DNA of 64,000 nucleotides from NCBI GenBank assembly GCA_030407315.1, contig JALQPE010002454.1:62001-126000 (forward strand), read 5' to 3'. The DNA is from Asparagopsis taxiformis. Lineage: Eukaryota; Rhodophyta; Florideophyceae; Bonnemaisoniales; Bonnemaisoniaceae. Positions 33,186 through 43,552 of this stretch are shown piece after piece (position 1 is the first letter of the stretch; each line of letters opens with the position of its first letter). Made by a program: the position numbers and the translations under genes. A model generated the notes under the pieces. It saw only the letters and a list, made by a program, of their open reading frames with translations, was not told the origin of the DNA and did not search any database.

Positions 33186-35043
33186 TTAAAACTTTTGCCT
33201 GGCGAAGTTTCGCTGGACTTGCGGAGATTTTCGAAGCTCAGCCCTCGCCAGGTGTGCCCATGAATCTATAATTGAATAGTCCGCATTCGAGGTTGCGCTA
33301 CATATTCCCCTTAGAATCTGCATCGTTCGAAGCAGGAAGAATAGTTCCTTCGGAAATGAGCTCACGGATCCGAAGCGAAGAGCACTAGTTTCTGAAAACG
33401 GATCTTCGGAAACTCCTGGCACTTTTGCTGTATCAAACATTGTACCTATCAGCTTCTGTTCCGGTGTCAGATGCTTCGATTCTCGTAGGCGCTTGGATTG
33501 CTTCTGGGGGATGTGCTCAATGAAAATGCCAAGGTTTCTTAAAGAACTGCTAATTTCATCGCTATTCCGCTTTGACATTGCATCGACCAGCTTAGCAAAT
33601 CCCAGTCGATTCTGTTCCGAAAATCTCTTCGTCTGACCAAAATCTAGCAGTCCAATATCTGCTTTCGAGTTCATTACCAGGATGTTTCCAGGATGACCTA
33701 CACGGGGCAGAATGTTTGAAAGAAATGTCAGCTTCACAAATTTCAGCAAATAGTTACCTGCTCAAACAAAAAGCATCGATTTGGTTCGATATACATACAA
33801 TCCGCTTGGAAGAATCCATCCGTCAAAATCATTTTGCCATACGCAACTGACAACTTTCTCAACACTCTACGACCAAGCGTTCTGACAACTCGCGGGTTGT
33901 AAAGCTTACCAAGCTTACTCTCCAGTTTTGTCATCGGTACTCCGTCCAAATATGTCATGATCAGCAGACGTCGAGAAACGAGACCCGGAATAACCCTTGG
34001 AATTTGGACGCCCTTTACATTGGATAAAGCAGCTCGAATTTCCGTCATTCCTCTGGCCTCGGATTCAAAATCAAACTCCATGGACACCTGTTTGGCAAGC
34101 TCCTGTACAGGTCCGCTCAGATCGAATTTCAGTTCTGTGCGTTGCAAAACTTCAGCAAGTACACGAAAATTGGCTAAATCAGACATCATTAAACGTTCCA
34201 TGTCCGGGAACTGCACCTTCACTGCAACATCGATATTGCCCTCTTGTAATACTCCGCGATGAACTTGTGCGATGCTTGCACTGCCGAGCACATTTTTCAA
34301 ATCCAACGATTTGAATATTGCAATTGACTTTCCAAGCTTTTCAAGCTCGGCATTGATGACTTGCTCAGCTTGTGCTGGAGGCATTGGTGGCATGTTGTCT
34401 TGGAGGAGACTGAGCTTCTTTTTGATGACTATTGGTGCAAATGATTGCATTGATAACAGTTGCCCTATTTTTTGATATTGAATGAATGGGTTGTTAGAAA
34501 AGTATTTATGCCAACATGGATAGAGTTCATGGAAGACGGGCCATGACAGCATACCTGCTTTGACAGAAAAACCCTATGAACATGATGAGATACAAATTAG
34601 CGAGTGTCTTGACTTGTTAGAGCGGAGAAAAAGTAGATGGTTTGAGCAAGAAAAACAACCAACCTTCATGTCGGTGCACAACTTTACCATGCGCTACACC
34701 ATTAATATAAAAAGAGACAAAACGTTAGCCGAGATTGTGCGTAAATGTAAAGGTGTAGGATACAAATGCTTACGTCGCCTGCTTTTGAGTGCTCTTTCTC
34801 CCATGTTGTTTCCACCCAGTTTTGGTCTCGATGGCGCTTTAAAACTCCAATGTACAGTTGGGCAACTTTGAGCGAGGCATATATTCGCAGGACGGAAGCC
34901 CAGAAGCGGGCAGAGCGACCAGTATGCAAGAATACATTGGCGAGCTGATTCACTGGCGAGATGACAATTGATGGATAGTATTTGGTTTGGCGGATAAGGC
35001 GGGGACGACGTGGGCTCAAAAAGTTATGCGTGAAAGCATGCAT
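33186..35043 (-). CDS. ABC1/UbiB atypical kinase, five exons including two microexons
   Basis: Exons: 35043-34774, 34693-34664 (30 bases), 34573-34555 (19 bases), 34464-33799, 33697-33186; total 498 residues. Joining exons 2-4 reconstitutes RMVKLCTDMK-GFSVKAG-QLLSMQSFAP, the KxGQ signature of the ABC1/ADCK/COQ8 family. The last join restores ADCHPGNILV (usually DPHPGN) and LLDFGQ. Also present are LGSASIAQVHRG (Ala-rich nucleotide loop) and VAVKVQFP (catalytic Lys). The family supports ubiquinone or plastoquinone biology in mitochondria and plastids. The N-terminus MHAFTHNFLSPRRPRLIR suggests organelle import. Introns are 80, 90, 90 and 101 bases; intron 2 has a weak donor (GTTGGT). Confidence 0.85.
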
Positions 35044-35322
35044 TTTGCAATTTGTTCATCTTCAGCCGTTGTGGAATTTTCTTTCGCTAACGTAGACTTA
35101 TACGGGGTTACCGCTTATTCACCATCTCGATACGAGAGATGTGGAATGCCGATGGAGTGGTATGGGAGACGATTTAATTTAGATGAAGTTTAGTGTCCCT
35201 CAAGCAATGTAGATTGTGAACGCGTATGGTTCATTTTCAACGGAAAATAAGAATTATTTGATGAAAATCAGATTGCGTTTATCTCTCATGAAAGACCTCG
35301 CATCACGTGTAGGTCGATAGCG

Positions 35323-36294
35323 ATGCATCGCGTCGACATGGAAAACTGCCAACGATGCATGGCAGCATGGGTAGTCCCATCTACACACAATGCATTGCTC
35401 CACTGCGCGAAAGCGCATCCGAAAAGCTCAGCAGCGCAGCACAGAAAGCATGTGCACGTTGCGAAAACAAGAATGCTATCGCAGGATGAGAAGAGTTTCG
35501 CCGATGCAACGGTCAAAGTATGGAGACAGTTCATGCTCGGCAACGATATTGCAACTTTTTCGACGCTAGAACTGTTTGCATTCTGCAGCGTGAAAGGCAT
35601 CGCGTTGAAATCAAACGCATGGGACAGGATGGAACTGGAAGCCAAATCGCTGGAATACTTTGAGAGGGAGAAGATATCGCGCATCAAGGATGGACCGGGA
35701 TGGAATGAAATGGAGGAAAGGGACAAGATTGGATTATTGCATCAAGTGTGTAACGCAGAGGGCGATGTTACATACATTGATCCTGCGACTGGCTATACTG
35801 TATTTAGCTACTATGCTCATCTCAAGCGACGCAATTGTTGCGGCGTGCGCCAGTGCGACAATGAAAAAGGCTACGAGCGCACGCACAGATGTCGCCATTG
35901 TCCATATTCCGATGCAGGGCTGGTGGTCAGTAACAAAATTCGCGCTCTAAATGATAGACTAGATGTGATAGATTATGTGCGTCAACAAATCACACACCAC
36001 CACGATGCCTCCGATGTCACCCAGCAGCACGCCATGTCAATGCCCGCCAGCTCGGGGAACATCAAATCGCCGCGCGTTCGGCGTGTACGCCGACAAATCT
36101 CACAGACCAACAGCGCCGCGTCTTGCAAAGTGTGCAATGATGAAAAGGTTGTTACATGCACTCGCTGCAACGGTTGGACCTACATGTTCACGCCGAAAAT
36201 GAGGCCATGCAAGCAATGTGGCGCCACCGGAGAACATCCTTGTCTCCATTGCACATCTTTCCGACCGCCGCAACTCTCCTCATTTTACGATTAG
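35323..36294 (+). CDS. DUF5522 protein with C-terminal DnaJ-type zinc finger
   Basis: A 323-residue protein combining three cysteine modules. The N-terminus has a C2HC-like cluster (C9, C12, C28, H32). The centre matches the DUF5522 pattern: YIDPATGYTVFSYYAHLKRR, then CCG and RCRHCPY at 189-195, but with about 14 extra residues between CCG and CRHCPY. The C-terminus has four CxxC pairs (268/271, 279/282, 296/299, 307/310) with the 7-13-7 spacing of a DnaJ cysteine-rich zinc domain. No J domain is present. Function unknown; the zinc modules suggest protein binding or a redox/chaperone role. It ends 25 bases from the convergent neighbour's stop. Confidence 0.75.
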   Translation: MHRVDMENCQRCMAAWVVPSTHNALLHCAKAHPKSSAAQHRKHVHVAKTRMLSQDEKSFADATVKVWRQFMLGNDIATFSTLELFAFCSVKGIALKSNAWDRMELEAKSLEYFEREKISRIKDGPGWNEMEERDKIGLLHQVCNAEGDVTYIDPATGYTVFSYYAHLKRRNCCGVRQCDNEKGYERTHRCRHCPYSDAGLVVSNKIRALNDRLDVIDYVRQQITHHHDASDVTQQHAMSMPASSGNIKSPRVRRVRRQISQTNSAASCKVCNDEKVVTCTRCNGWTYMFTPKMRPCKQCGATGEHPCLHCTSFRPPQLSSFYD

Positions 36295-36319
36295 ACTCCG
36301 CCAGCCACCATTGCACGAT

Positions 36320-37919
36320 TTAATGCATCTCGCCTTGATCGCCCGATTCCAACCGCTCGTACGTTTCCAGTCTTTGATACTAACAAGAGCATGCGGCACA
36401 GCGGGATGGGCAGTTCCAATCAGAACGAATCAATGTACACTCATGTCGGTCAGTACTTGCAGAAAGCGCATCACTCGATAATTTCGGCGCGCCACCAAAA
36501 AGTCTGGAAGCGTAAACAGCCACTTACCAAAAAATCAACCGTAAAACGTAATGACTCGCACTCCTGCATTAGACGATTCACATCGCTTCGCGTGCTCTTC
36601 TTCGTTGGTGTTCGCGCCGGTGAGCGTTCGACGTTTCGTGCCGACAGCGCGGAGCGAAGTGCCTGTACCGTCAGTTCCAGTTCCTCGATGCGAACACGTA
36701 GTGCGGCGCACTCTTCACACTTTGGTGCAGATGCTGCAGACTGGTCCAGTGCGACCTCAGTAACCGGTGATGCAATTTCATTTGTCGTTGGTGCATACTG
36801 AAAACCGTCATAACTGTTTGTCCGGTGCGCCGACATATGTCGACGCAGTTGCTTTCGACGTGCGTGTACCGAATCTTCCAGACTTTCACTGGACATTGAC
36901 ACAGTGGGAATGTACAATGCGTCATCCGCTGCGACAGTTAGATGTGGCGGCGAAGGGCTGTCGTCGTCGAGTGAAACTTCTGTAAACGTTGTCGTTATCG
37001 ATGCAAGCGGCAGCTTGCTGTCGGCTGGGGGCCCGGATGTTGCATGTGGTTGCAACTCTGTTTGCTGCGATACTGATGCTTGTTCCGATGTTTGCATGTT
37101 GGACGGCGAATGTGCTGACTTGGAGCGGTCAGTTTGGCGTATTTGTGTTTGCTGATCATGAGTTGTTTCTTCCATCTTGCTATCAGACATGATTTCGGAT
37201 TTCAGATGAGGCTCGAGGTTTGGCGTTGGCTCCTGTGCATTCTGGGTTGGGACATTGGGCAGAAATTCGAAATCTACTGCTGAAGCGAATCTTAGTTGCT
37301 GATCTAGTGATGATGTCGGTAAATCAACAGAATCAGCGGTATGAAAGGAGTCGATATCAGATTCTGGTAGCGCATCATCACGATTCGTTCTATCAACTGA
37401 CGATTCTGGTGTGGCGTTGGGTGTTTCTTCAGCGGGCGATTCTCGCTGCGGTGCAATTAACGTATGGGGTTGTCCCTGCGCAAGTGACGGTTGTATAGAT
37501 GGTGTTTCAGCGGCTGTAGACGGTTTTTCGGTCGTACGAGATGCTACATTTGAGTCCGAACTCTCACTGCTTGTACCATCGGACTGATTTTGCTCGGCAG
37601 CAGTACTTGCGGACGAATTAGTGGGTCGCGGTTTCCTTGGAGATTGTTGATCCTGAGATGAAGCGAGGTCGTCGCGTGCTTCTGTTGGTTCTTCTTCCAA
37701 AGTGATGTGTAATAGAGTTTGCTGGGCTCGACTTGCGGCAGCCTCGTCGCGTTGTTTGATGAAGAGCAATTGCTTTGCACGCATGGACTGCTCCAAATGT
37801 TGACGGGCAGCGGGAGTCATTTTTGCTACGTTCTCGGGTGCCCAGGGAGGCATCGAGCCGCATAAACTACACATGCCACATCGTCGGCTCGGGTCCGGTG
37901 TTGGAGGTGGCGTCGACAT
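36320..37919 (-). CDS. Low-complexity protein with N-terminal CxxC motif and C-terminal coiled coil
   Basis: I do not recognise this protein. Exon 1 is 37919-36528 and a 148-base intron with GTAAGT donor and a pyrimidine-rich TTGTTAG acceptor leads to exon 2, 36379-36320. The join extends the coiled coil (SLRFTVDFL-YQRLETYERLES) to a TAA stop, total 483 residues. Without splicing the frame would end at 36471 in a non-helical tail. The N-terminus has RRCGMCSLCG, a CxxC pair. Residues 60-390 are Ser/Gln/Thr-rich and probably disordered, and the C-terminal 90 residues are helical (CEECAALRVRIEELELTVQAL). Confidence 0.65.
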
Positions 37920-38124
37920 TTTCGAGTGGAGAGTGTCGGTGGGGAGCGATTGTGGCAGAGTGGAAATGGCAAGCTAGATGAAACATGGGACGTCAGCTGA
38001 GCATTAGTGGCAGAAAGTGAGTTGATTGGGCAGTAGCGGGAAATTTGCAATCAGATTGTGGCACATGATGTATGTGTTTGGGGCAGACTGGGCCGCATTT
38101 ATTGTGATATATATATACATTATG

Positions 38125-38985
38125 TTACAGAGAACGTTGTATAACGCTCTTCAGATGTTGTGCAATATGTCGGCCACCCTCCTCTGACGGCTCTACTCTC
38201 TGCACATACAAATTGCTATCTGATGCATCCAACGCATCGAAAAGCGCCACCGGCACCACCTGACAACCTTCAATCTGCACTTTGCAAGTGCCCTGTTTGT
38301 AGACCTCCTTTATTACGTGCTGCAATCTTCTTGGCCAAACGTTGTACCCAAGACACATCAAAGACCACGATGCCCAGCTCGGTACGCGCCGATCCATGTG
38401 CGGAAAGTACAGCATGCAAATCAATATCAGACGCGGCTTGTTCCTCTCAACCAGTTTTGTGGCATAGCGCTGTATCTGCTCACCGAACAGTGTTTGCAAG
38501 CGGCCCATTCCGAATCGGCCGTTCGAAATCAAAGCGAGCAGTATGGAAAGTATCAACATGGGCGTCGGTGCCAATCCGATGTCATTCCCACCCACAGAAA
38601 CGACGAGCACATCGCGACTCGATATGCGCTCTTGGATGACCTTATCCTGCGCCAACAACCGCTTTCGTCGCGAGCGCAGCGTCGTGGCTTCAATTGCACA
38701 GTTCACCGTGGTGAATTCTGGATACACAGTGTTGAGCCAGTAGGCTACGTCGCGACGACATTTGGGTGGGCGAAGTAGCGTGCTATATGGCTCTCCGGGT
38801 GGTGATGCTGTTTCAGGTGGTAGCCAGTACTTGTTGTCGAGCGTGCTATCACCTGCCAGGTAGATTATCGGTGATTCAGTTGAGGATATTAATTTGTGCA
38901 GATATGCAGGAAGATGGCCGTCAAACGTCGAGTAGAACGAGTTTGACGCGATGTATTGGGATGACGAATCATCGGACTGCGACAT
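38125..38985 (-). CDS. SGNH/GDSL-type hydrolase
   Basis: A 286-residue protein starting at the ATG complementary to 38983-38985; the longer frame uses TTG. Visible SGNH blocks: block I YLAGDSTLDN with the nucleophile Ser, block III VSVGGNDIG (Gly/Asn oxyanion residues), and a late EPSEEGGRHIAQHL segment providing the His. A hydrophobic stretch, MLILSILLALIS, follows block III and could associate with membrane. No clear signal peptide. Substrate unknown; the fold includes esterases, lipases and acetylhydrolases. Head-to-head with the kinesin-13 gene. Confidence 0.8.
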   Translation of the reverse strand: MSQSDDSSSQYIASNSFYSTFDGHLPAYLHKLISSTESPIIYLAGDSTLDNKYWLPPETASPPGEPYSTLLRPPKCRRDVAYWLNTVYPEFTTVNCAIEATTLRSRRKRLLAQDKVIQERISSRDVLVVSVGGNDIGLAPTPMLILSILLALISNGRFGMGRLQTLFGEQIQRYATKLVERNKPRLILICMLYFPHMDRRVPSWASWSLMCLGYNVWPRRLQHVIKEVYKQGTCKVQIEGCQVVPVALFDALDASDSNLYVQRVEPSEEGGRHIAQHLKSVIQRSL

Positions 38986-39397
38986 TTTCAACCCGTTGGG
39001 TTGCTGGAAGCGCGTGAGAAACTACTACCCGTCGCGTCACCACTTGTTTCCTTTACCGAGCTGGCAGAGCTCGAGTTGAACTGTTGTTGTACCAGTGTAC
39101 GGGAGTGAACACGTGTATGGGGACAGAAGCCGTACTGTGGCGCCGTTTTTGAAGTTGGACAGTGAAAGTTGTTACAAGTTTGCATCGCGCAATGTTCACT
39201 TTTTCAAATTCAAAATCACACTTTTGGAAATGCGCCACAGACGACTAAAAACAGTGTTGAACACACCACAGTTGTGCCACGCATGGCTGGTCCGCTAAAG
39301 CCACTGCTTTGGCAAACGTTCATATCTCACTGGAGAGACAAGCTACTTCCTTCCCAATCCATCCTCCACCCCGCAAAAAGAGCATCCCCATTCCACT
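38986..39397. promoter_or_regulatory. Divergent intergenic region, SGNH hydrolase / kinesin-13
   Basis: A 412-base region between divergent start codons. It contains the tandem TTCAAATTCAAA listed separately. No gene seen. Confidence 0.45.
39203..39214 (+). promoter_or_regulatory. Tandem TTCAAA (doubled CHR-like) element upstream of kinesin-13
   Basis: TTCAAATTCAAA, two abutting TTCAAA hexamers, 195 bases before the kinesin-13 ATG. The same 12-mer, with the same preceding T, lies upstream of CKS1 and the unknown gene at 63053. Role in cell-cycle control is inferred. Confidence 0.45.
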
Positions 39398-42340
39398 ATG
39401 GCCGACGCCCAGGTCACAGCCTGGCTTCGACATGCAGGGCTGTCGCGATTTGCACCGCGCTTCACCGCCGCCCTTGTTTCTCGTAATGCCTTCCTGCACC
39501 TCTCACCGTCCGACCTGGATGCACTCGGTGTTGACGCTCCTTCCGATCGTAAACGACTACTAGATCTCATTGCTGACTTACGTCGTGCAAGTTCCCTCCC
39601 TCCACACGTGGTCAACGCACATTCCCGCTCTCGCTCTCCACGTGCTGTGCAGCGTTCACGTTCCTTCAATCGTCCAATGCCTATGGACCCAACCCAAGAC
39701 CGCCATATACTTGAACAACTTGACCGCAACTCTCACTTTACAGAGCCCGCAGACGACACCATATCCCTCTCAGGCACTTCCGATACCGGTCGTCGAAACC
39801 ACCGTGTTCCTCGCAATTCTTCACTCTCAATGTCTATGACCTCCGTGCGTGACCGTTCAAACTCCCCCCGCACGGCGCCCCAATCCCCCTATCTAGCCCG
39901 CGTCAAAGTCTGTGTCCGTAAACGACCGTTGTCAACAAAGGAGCTTGCGTCCTCCAATCGAGACATTGTTACCGTTCAATCGCCTGACAACTCGCTTTTC
40001 GTCCATGAACTCAAGGAGCGAGTGGACCTCACTAAATACGTGGACACACACGCTTTCACATTTGACCGTGTATTCGGTGAGAATGCTAGCAACTCCGCCG
40101 TTTATGACGGAACCGCCCGTCCGCTCGTGGACGCTCTTTTCGAAGGCGGTCGGTCAACTTGCTTCGCGTATGGCCAAACAGGTGCTGGTAAGACGTTCAC
40201 AATGGCCGGTGATGGTGCTGAAAATCCAGGCTTGTACACACTGGCTGTTAGAGATGTTTTTGATCGCATCCGAAATATTGAGAGGGAGCAGTGGATGCAG
40301 GCAGAAGCTGATGGCATTGATGATTTTGAACCGCCGGATCCGACACAGGTCTGGATTTCCTTCTATGAAATATACGCGTCCAAGCTACAGGACTTGTTAA
40401 ACCGCCAGAACAAACTGGAATGTCGCGAAGACTCGAACAACGAGGTACAGATTGTAGGCCTCACAGAGGAACACTGTGAAGTAGAAGAGGAAGTACTTGC
40501 GTTTATTGAAAAGGGTAGTGCTGCACGATCAACGGGTGTCACAGGTGCAAATGATGATTCCAGTCGCTCGCATGCTATATTCCAAATTGAACTTCGTCAT
40601 CCACCAAGTGAAACTGTACCAACCGATGCGTCAACAGCGATGCGCAAAAGTCTGCTCAAAGGCAGTGGTCGTAACAACGCCGAGTCGCAGCCCCCGCGCG
40701 GCGCTGAAATCGGCCGTCTTTGCTTTATTGACTTGGCTGGCAGCGAACGTGGAAGCGACACCGCCAGTTCCACCCGTCAGACACGTATGGAAGGTGCTGA
40801 AATAAACAAGAGTCTGCTTGCATTGAAGGAATGCATTCGCGCCATGGATAAGAGGAAGGACCATACGCCATTCCGCGGAAGCAAACTCACCCAGGTGCTC
40901 AAGGCATCTTTCATTGGCAAGAATTGTCGTACTGTCATGATTGCAAATATTTCACCAGCCTCTAGCAATGTTGAACACACACTGAATACATTGCGCTATT
41001 CAGACCGTGTCAAGGAGATCAAGGCAGTCAAAAGCAATGCAGTGGATACGAGCGGTACTAAGTTATTCGGTGGGCGACGAGCAACATTCAGTCATGGAAT
41101 TGGACTGCGTGCTGGTCGTAATGCGTCTATGTCTACGCCAGTGAAGAAAGTTTCGGCGGTAAACGTTGAAGATGCTGATCAGGAACTTCAGGGTAGGGAG
41201 CAAAAACCATCTGTTTCTCCTGATAATGAACGGATGCCTGACAGGCCCAGAGATTCGGAGGAAAATTTGGCTAGTGTAACTCGTGTTTCTTCTCGGTTGG
41301 CATCTGGGAGACGTGCGTTCTCTAGATCAAGGGCACAAGGCGATGCAGAAGCATCGACACCGATGCCTGGAAACGCCACACAAGAACCACAAAGTGCGGT
41401 GAAGGGGAGGGAATCACGTCTATTGAGGCGACGAAATTCACGAACGCCCAGCCAAATTCCACCACGACCGTCAGCTGGTGGCGGAGTGCAGAGCAAGAGT
41501 GATACGGTGGCCGGTTCAAAAGGTGCGGCGCAGGAGAAAACCCCACCGAACAATGTGGCAACAGACAGTTCATCCTGTGAGGAAATTTCTCTAGTAACAC
41601 CTGCAAAGCCAAAGTCAAAAGAACTTACTCGTTCTCATTCAAGAGGCGGCAGAAAGAAGGATGAAAAACCAACACCGGCTGCAGCGTCTGCGATGAAAAC
41701 CCGACAGAAAATGCGAGAAAATAAGGCCGGCTCACCTCGCAAGAAACGTTCTGAATCTGCGCTACCGTCAGATGGAACAGAGCGAGCAGGAGGTGGAGTT
41801 TTTTCTTCAAAACGGTCGGCAACGCCTCTGAAGACTGGGAATTCCAGCAGTAATGTCGCGCAATCTGCCATGAAACACTACTGGACAAACCGAAAGGACG
41901 AATTGGTTGATGACGATATACTCTTTCCAAGTTGTGATGATCTGGGAAAGCATATGACAAGTGAGGTGCGACAGCGTCTTGGTGCAGTGTCTATCTCTCG
42001 TCATGAGCCTGTCGACGATGATGGGGTGGTTTCTAGTGGAAATGATGTAGTAACAGCTGATGATGACAGTAGTAACTCAGCTGGTCAGGGTTCAATTGAG
42101 GACGATAGACGGAGTGATTCGCCAACATCGGATAAGAGCAACTTGCGCAGCGTGGTGCGATTGCATCACGTGCAAATTGAGGAGTTGATGCGGCTGACGG
42201 AAGCAGACGTGGCGCTGGTGAACGCGGCGGAGAAGGGTGAGATTGACCCGCAGGAATACGCATTGAAGTTGGGTTTGAATCTTTCGCAGAAGATCGACAT
42301 TGTGAAAGCACTGCAATCAAAGCTGAAGCAGTTGGATTAG
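39398..42340 (+). CDS. Kinesin-13 with N-terminal SAM-like domain
   Basis: A 980-residue single-exon kinesin. The first 65 residues (AWLRHAGLSRFAPRF, LSPSDLDALGV, RKRLLDLIADL) form a SAM-like domain, as in animal KIF24. The motor spans about 165-545: VCVRKRPLSTKE, KERVDLTKY (kinesin-13 type), P-loop GQTGAGKT from 259, DDSSRSHAIF switch I, DLAGSERG switch II. The C-terminal 400 residues are basic, Ser-rich and probably disordered, ending in a helical segment with RLHHVQIEELMRLTEADV. Kinesin-13 motors depolymerise microtubule ends in mitosis. ATG at 39398. Confidence 0.93.
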   Translation: MADAQVTAWLRHAGLSRFAPRFTAALVSRNAFLHLSPSDLDALGVDAPSDRKRLLDLIADLRRASSLPPHVVNAHSRSRSPRAVQRSRSFNRPMPMDPTQDRHILEQLDRNSHFTEPADDTISLSGTSDTGRRNHRVPRNSSLSMSMTSVRDRSNSPRTAPQSPYLARVKVCVRKRPLSTKELASSNRDIVTVQSPDNSLFVHELKERVDLTKYVDTHAFTFDRVFGENASNSAVYDGTARPLVDALFEGGRSTCFAYGQTGAGKTFTMAGDGAENPGLYTLAVRDVFDRIRNIEREQWMQAEADGIDDFEPPDPTQVWISFYEIYASKLQDLLNRQNKLECREDSNNEVQIVGLTEEHCEVEEEVLAFIEKGSAARSTGVTGANDDSSRSHAIFQIELRHPPSETVPTDASTAMRKSLLKGSGRNNAESQPPRGAEIGRLCFIDLAGSERGSDTASSTRQTRMEGAEINKSLLALKECIRAMDKRKDHTPFRGSKLTQVLKASFIGKNCRTVMIANISPASSNVEHTLNTLRYSDRVKEIKAVKSNAVDTSGTKLFGGRRATFSHGIGLRAGRNASMSTPVKKVSAVNVEDADQELQGREQKPSVSPDNERMPDRPRDSEENLASVTRVSSRLASGRRAFSRSRAQGDAEASTPMPGNATQEPQSAVKGRESRLLRRRNSRTPSQIPPRPSAGGGVQSKSDTVAGSKGAAQEKTPPNNVATDSSSCEEISLVTPAKPKSKELTRSHSRGGRKKDEKPTPAAASAMKTRQKMRENKAGSPRKKRSESALPSDGTERAGGGVFSSKRSATPLKTGNSSSNVAQSAMKHYWTNRKDELVDDDILFPSCDDLGKHMTSEVRQRLGAVSISRHEPVDDDGVVSSGNDVVTADDDSSNSAGQGSIEDDRRSDSPTSDKSNLRSVVRLHHVQIEELMRLTEADVALVNAAEKGEIDPQEYALKLGLNLSQKIDIVKALQSKLKQLD

Positions 42341-42591
42341 ATAGCTGATAGTGATTTGTGGGTTGACAAATTTTTATTGAGTGGTCGCTCAGAAGCGCAA
42401 CAACTGCTAGCTGAGCACAGTGCTATCGTCGTGGGCACAGAGAAAATCTAAGCCATGTGCGCTAGTATGTACAAATCGTGAAGCTTTCATCACCGATCGA
42501 TGACGGAGCCACAGCGCAGAGTAAAACGACGATACATGTACGGTCTGATCACATTGTAAATATAGACCAACGATGCGAACCATCCATTCAC

Positions 42592-43365
42592 TTATTGTCC
42601 GAACAGATTATCCAATCTCTTCTTCATGATATCAATGTCCTCCTCCGACATGCCGACGGTACCATCACGCGCTTTGGTATCGTTCTCTCCGCGCCACTTG
42701 TCAATATCATCGATGGCGCTTTCATCTGGCGGCGAAATCAAACTACCAGACGGCACAAAGCCGAGTCGAAAACCTGCTTCTTCACAGAACTGGCGCAGTT
42801 CATCCGTGTCCAGTTCGCACACTTGTGGCACGGGGAAATCCTGTGCCTCGAGACAGAGCGCGTACCGCTGCGCCTCGGATCGTTGTTGAAAGGCCAGAAC
42901 GATGTTCTCGTCGCCAACAGTGAGACTGTACACGCCCTCGGAGCCGTCAGCAGTGGCGGTGAATAGAATGACCCATAGAGAGGAGACGTTGTCAAAGTTT
43001 TCCAAAAAGTCTGCATCCACCTCTGCGAGATGTGTGTCGTTCTGCAATGCAATGGATATGTCTACAACTTGTGTCGGCGAATTGGGCACTGCTGGCGACG
43101 AGGAATCGTCCAATTCTTTTATGCGATCACGCAGGAGATTCATGTCTAAATGCACCTGCGAGTCGGCCGCGTCAGGTCCCAACGCCCATTCGCTGTCCTG
43201 CGCATTGGAGTCGTCGTCGGGCACTGGCGGTTCAGCTGTCATGAGCGGCATGCGCGCACGACGTGCGCAGCACACCGCCGGTCGTTGATGTGCTGATTTG
43301 CATGGGAGGAAGGAGTGTGGATTGGCGAGGGAAATGGCGTGTGTTGGGAGGAATGCGCTCAACAT
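42592..43365 (-). CDS. Plastid DUF3110 protein
   Basis: A 257-residue protein with a Ser/Ala/Arg-rich N-terminal extension (about 40 residues ending in CCARRARM) typical of a transit peptide. The core is DUF3110: SSLWVILFTATADGSEGVYSL, GDENIVLAFQ, AQRYALCLEAQDFPVPQV, and DELRQFCEEAGFRLGFVP. DUF3110 occurs in cyanobacteria and plastid-bearing eukaryotes, so this is a plastid protein of cyanobacterial origin with unknown function. The C-terminal region ends in a helix (EEDIDIMKKRLDNLFGQ). ATG is complementary to 43363-43365. Divergent from ODR4 with only 187 bases between starts. Confidence 0.88.
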   Translation of the reverse strand: MLSAFLPTHAISLANPHSFLPCKSAHQRPAVCCARRARMPLMTAEPPVPDDDSNAQDSEWALGPDAADSQVHLDMNLLRDRIKELDDSSSPAVPNSPTQVVDISIALQNDTHLAEVDADFLENFDNVSSLWVILFTATADGSEGVYSLTVGDENIVLAFQQRSEAQRYALCLEAQDFPVPQVCELDTDELRQFCEEAGFRLGFVPSGSLISPPDESAIDDIDKWRGENDTKARDGTVGMSEEDIDIMKKRLDNLFGQ

Positions 43366-43552
43366 TTTGCGGGTGGAAGTTTAGGTGGGCAAGGAATGAT
43401 GTTGCTGCTGTGTGGCCAGTCGCAGCTGGTATGTGTATGCTTGCTGTGCGTGTGTGTAATCATAAGAGCTCGTTGAGAGATCATTGGCATTTTTCAATTT
43501 TTCGGCGTATCATCTTGCTCAGCACTGTAGATCGATTACTTGAACCGCCGTC

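Noticed and set aside
34465..34554. Apparent N-terminus of the ABC1 kinase from ATG at 34552 (MLSWPVFHEL...)
   Set aside because: This stretch reads as an intron (GTATGC...ATAG); removing it restores the KAGQLLSMQ signature.
35829..35895. Mini-intron of about 44 bases inside the DUF5522 CCG-CRHCPY motif
   Set aside because: Removing the GT...AG segment breaks the frame, whereas reading through keeps it; treated as an insertion.
36471..36527. Unspliced C-terminus of the coiled-coil protein at 36471
   Set aside because: Begins with a perfect GTAAGT donor and loses helical character; splicing to 36379 continues the coiled coil.
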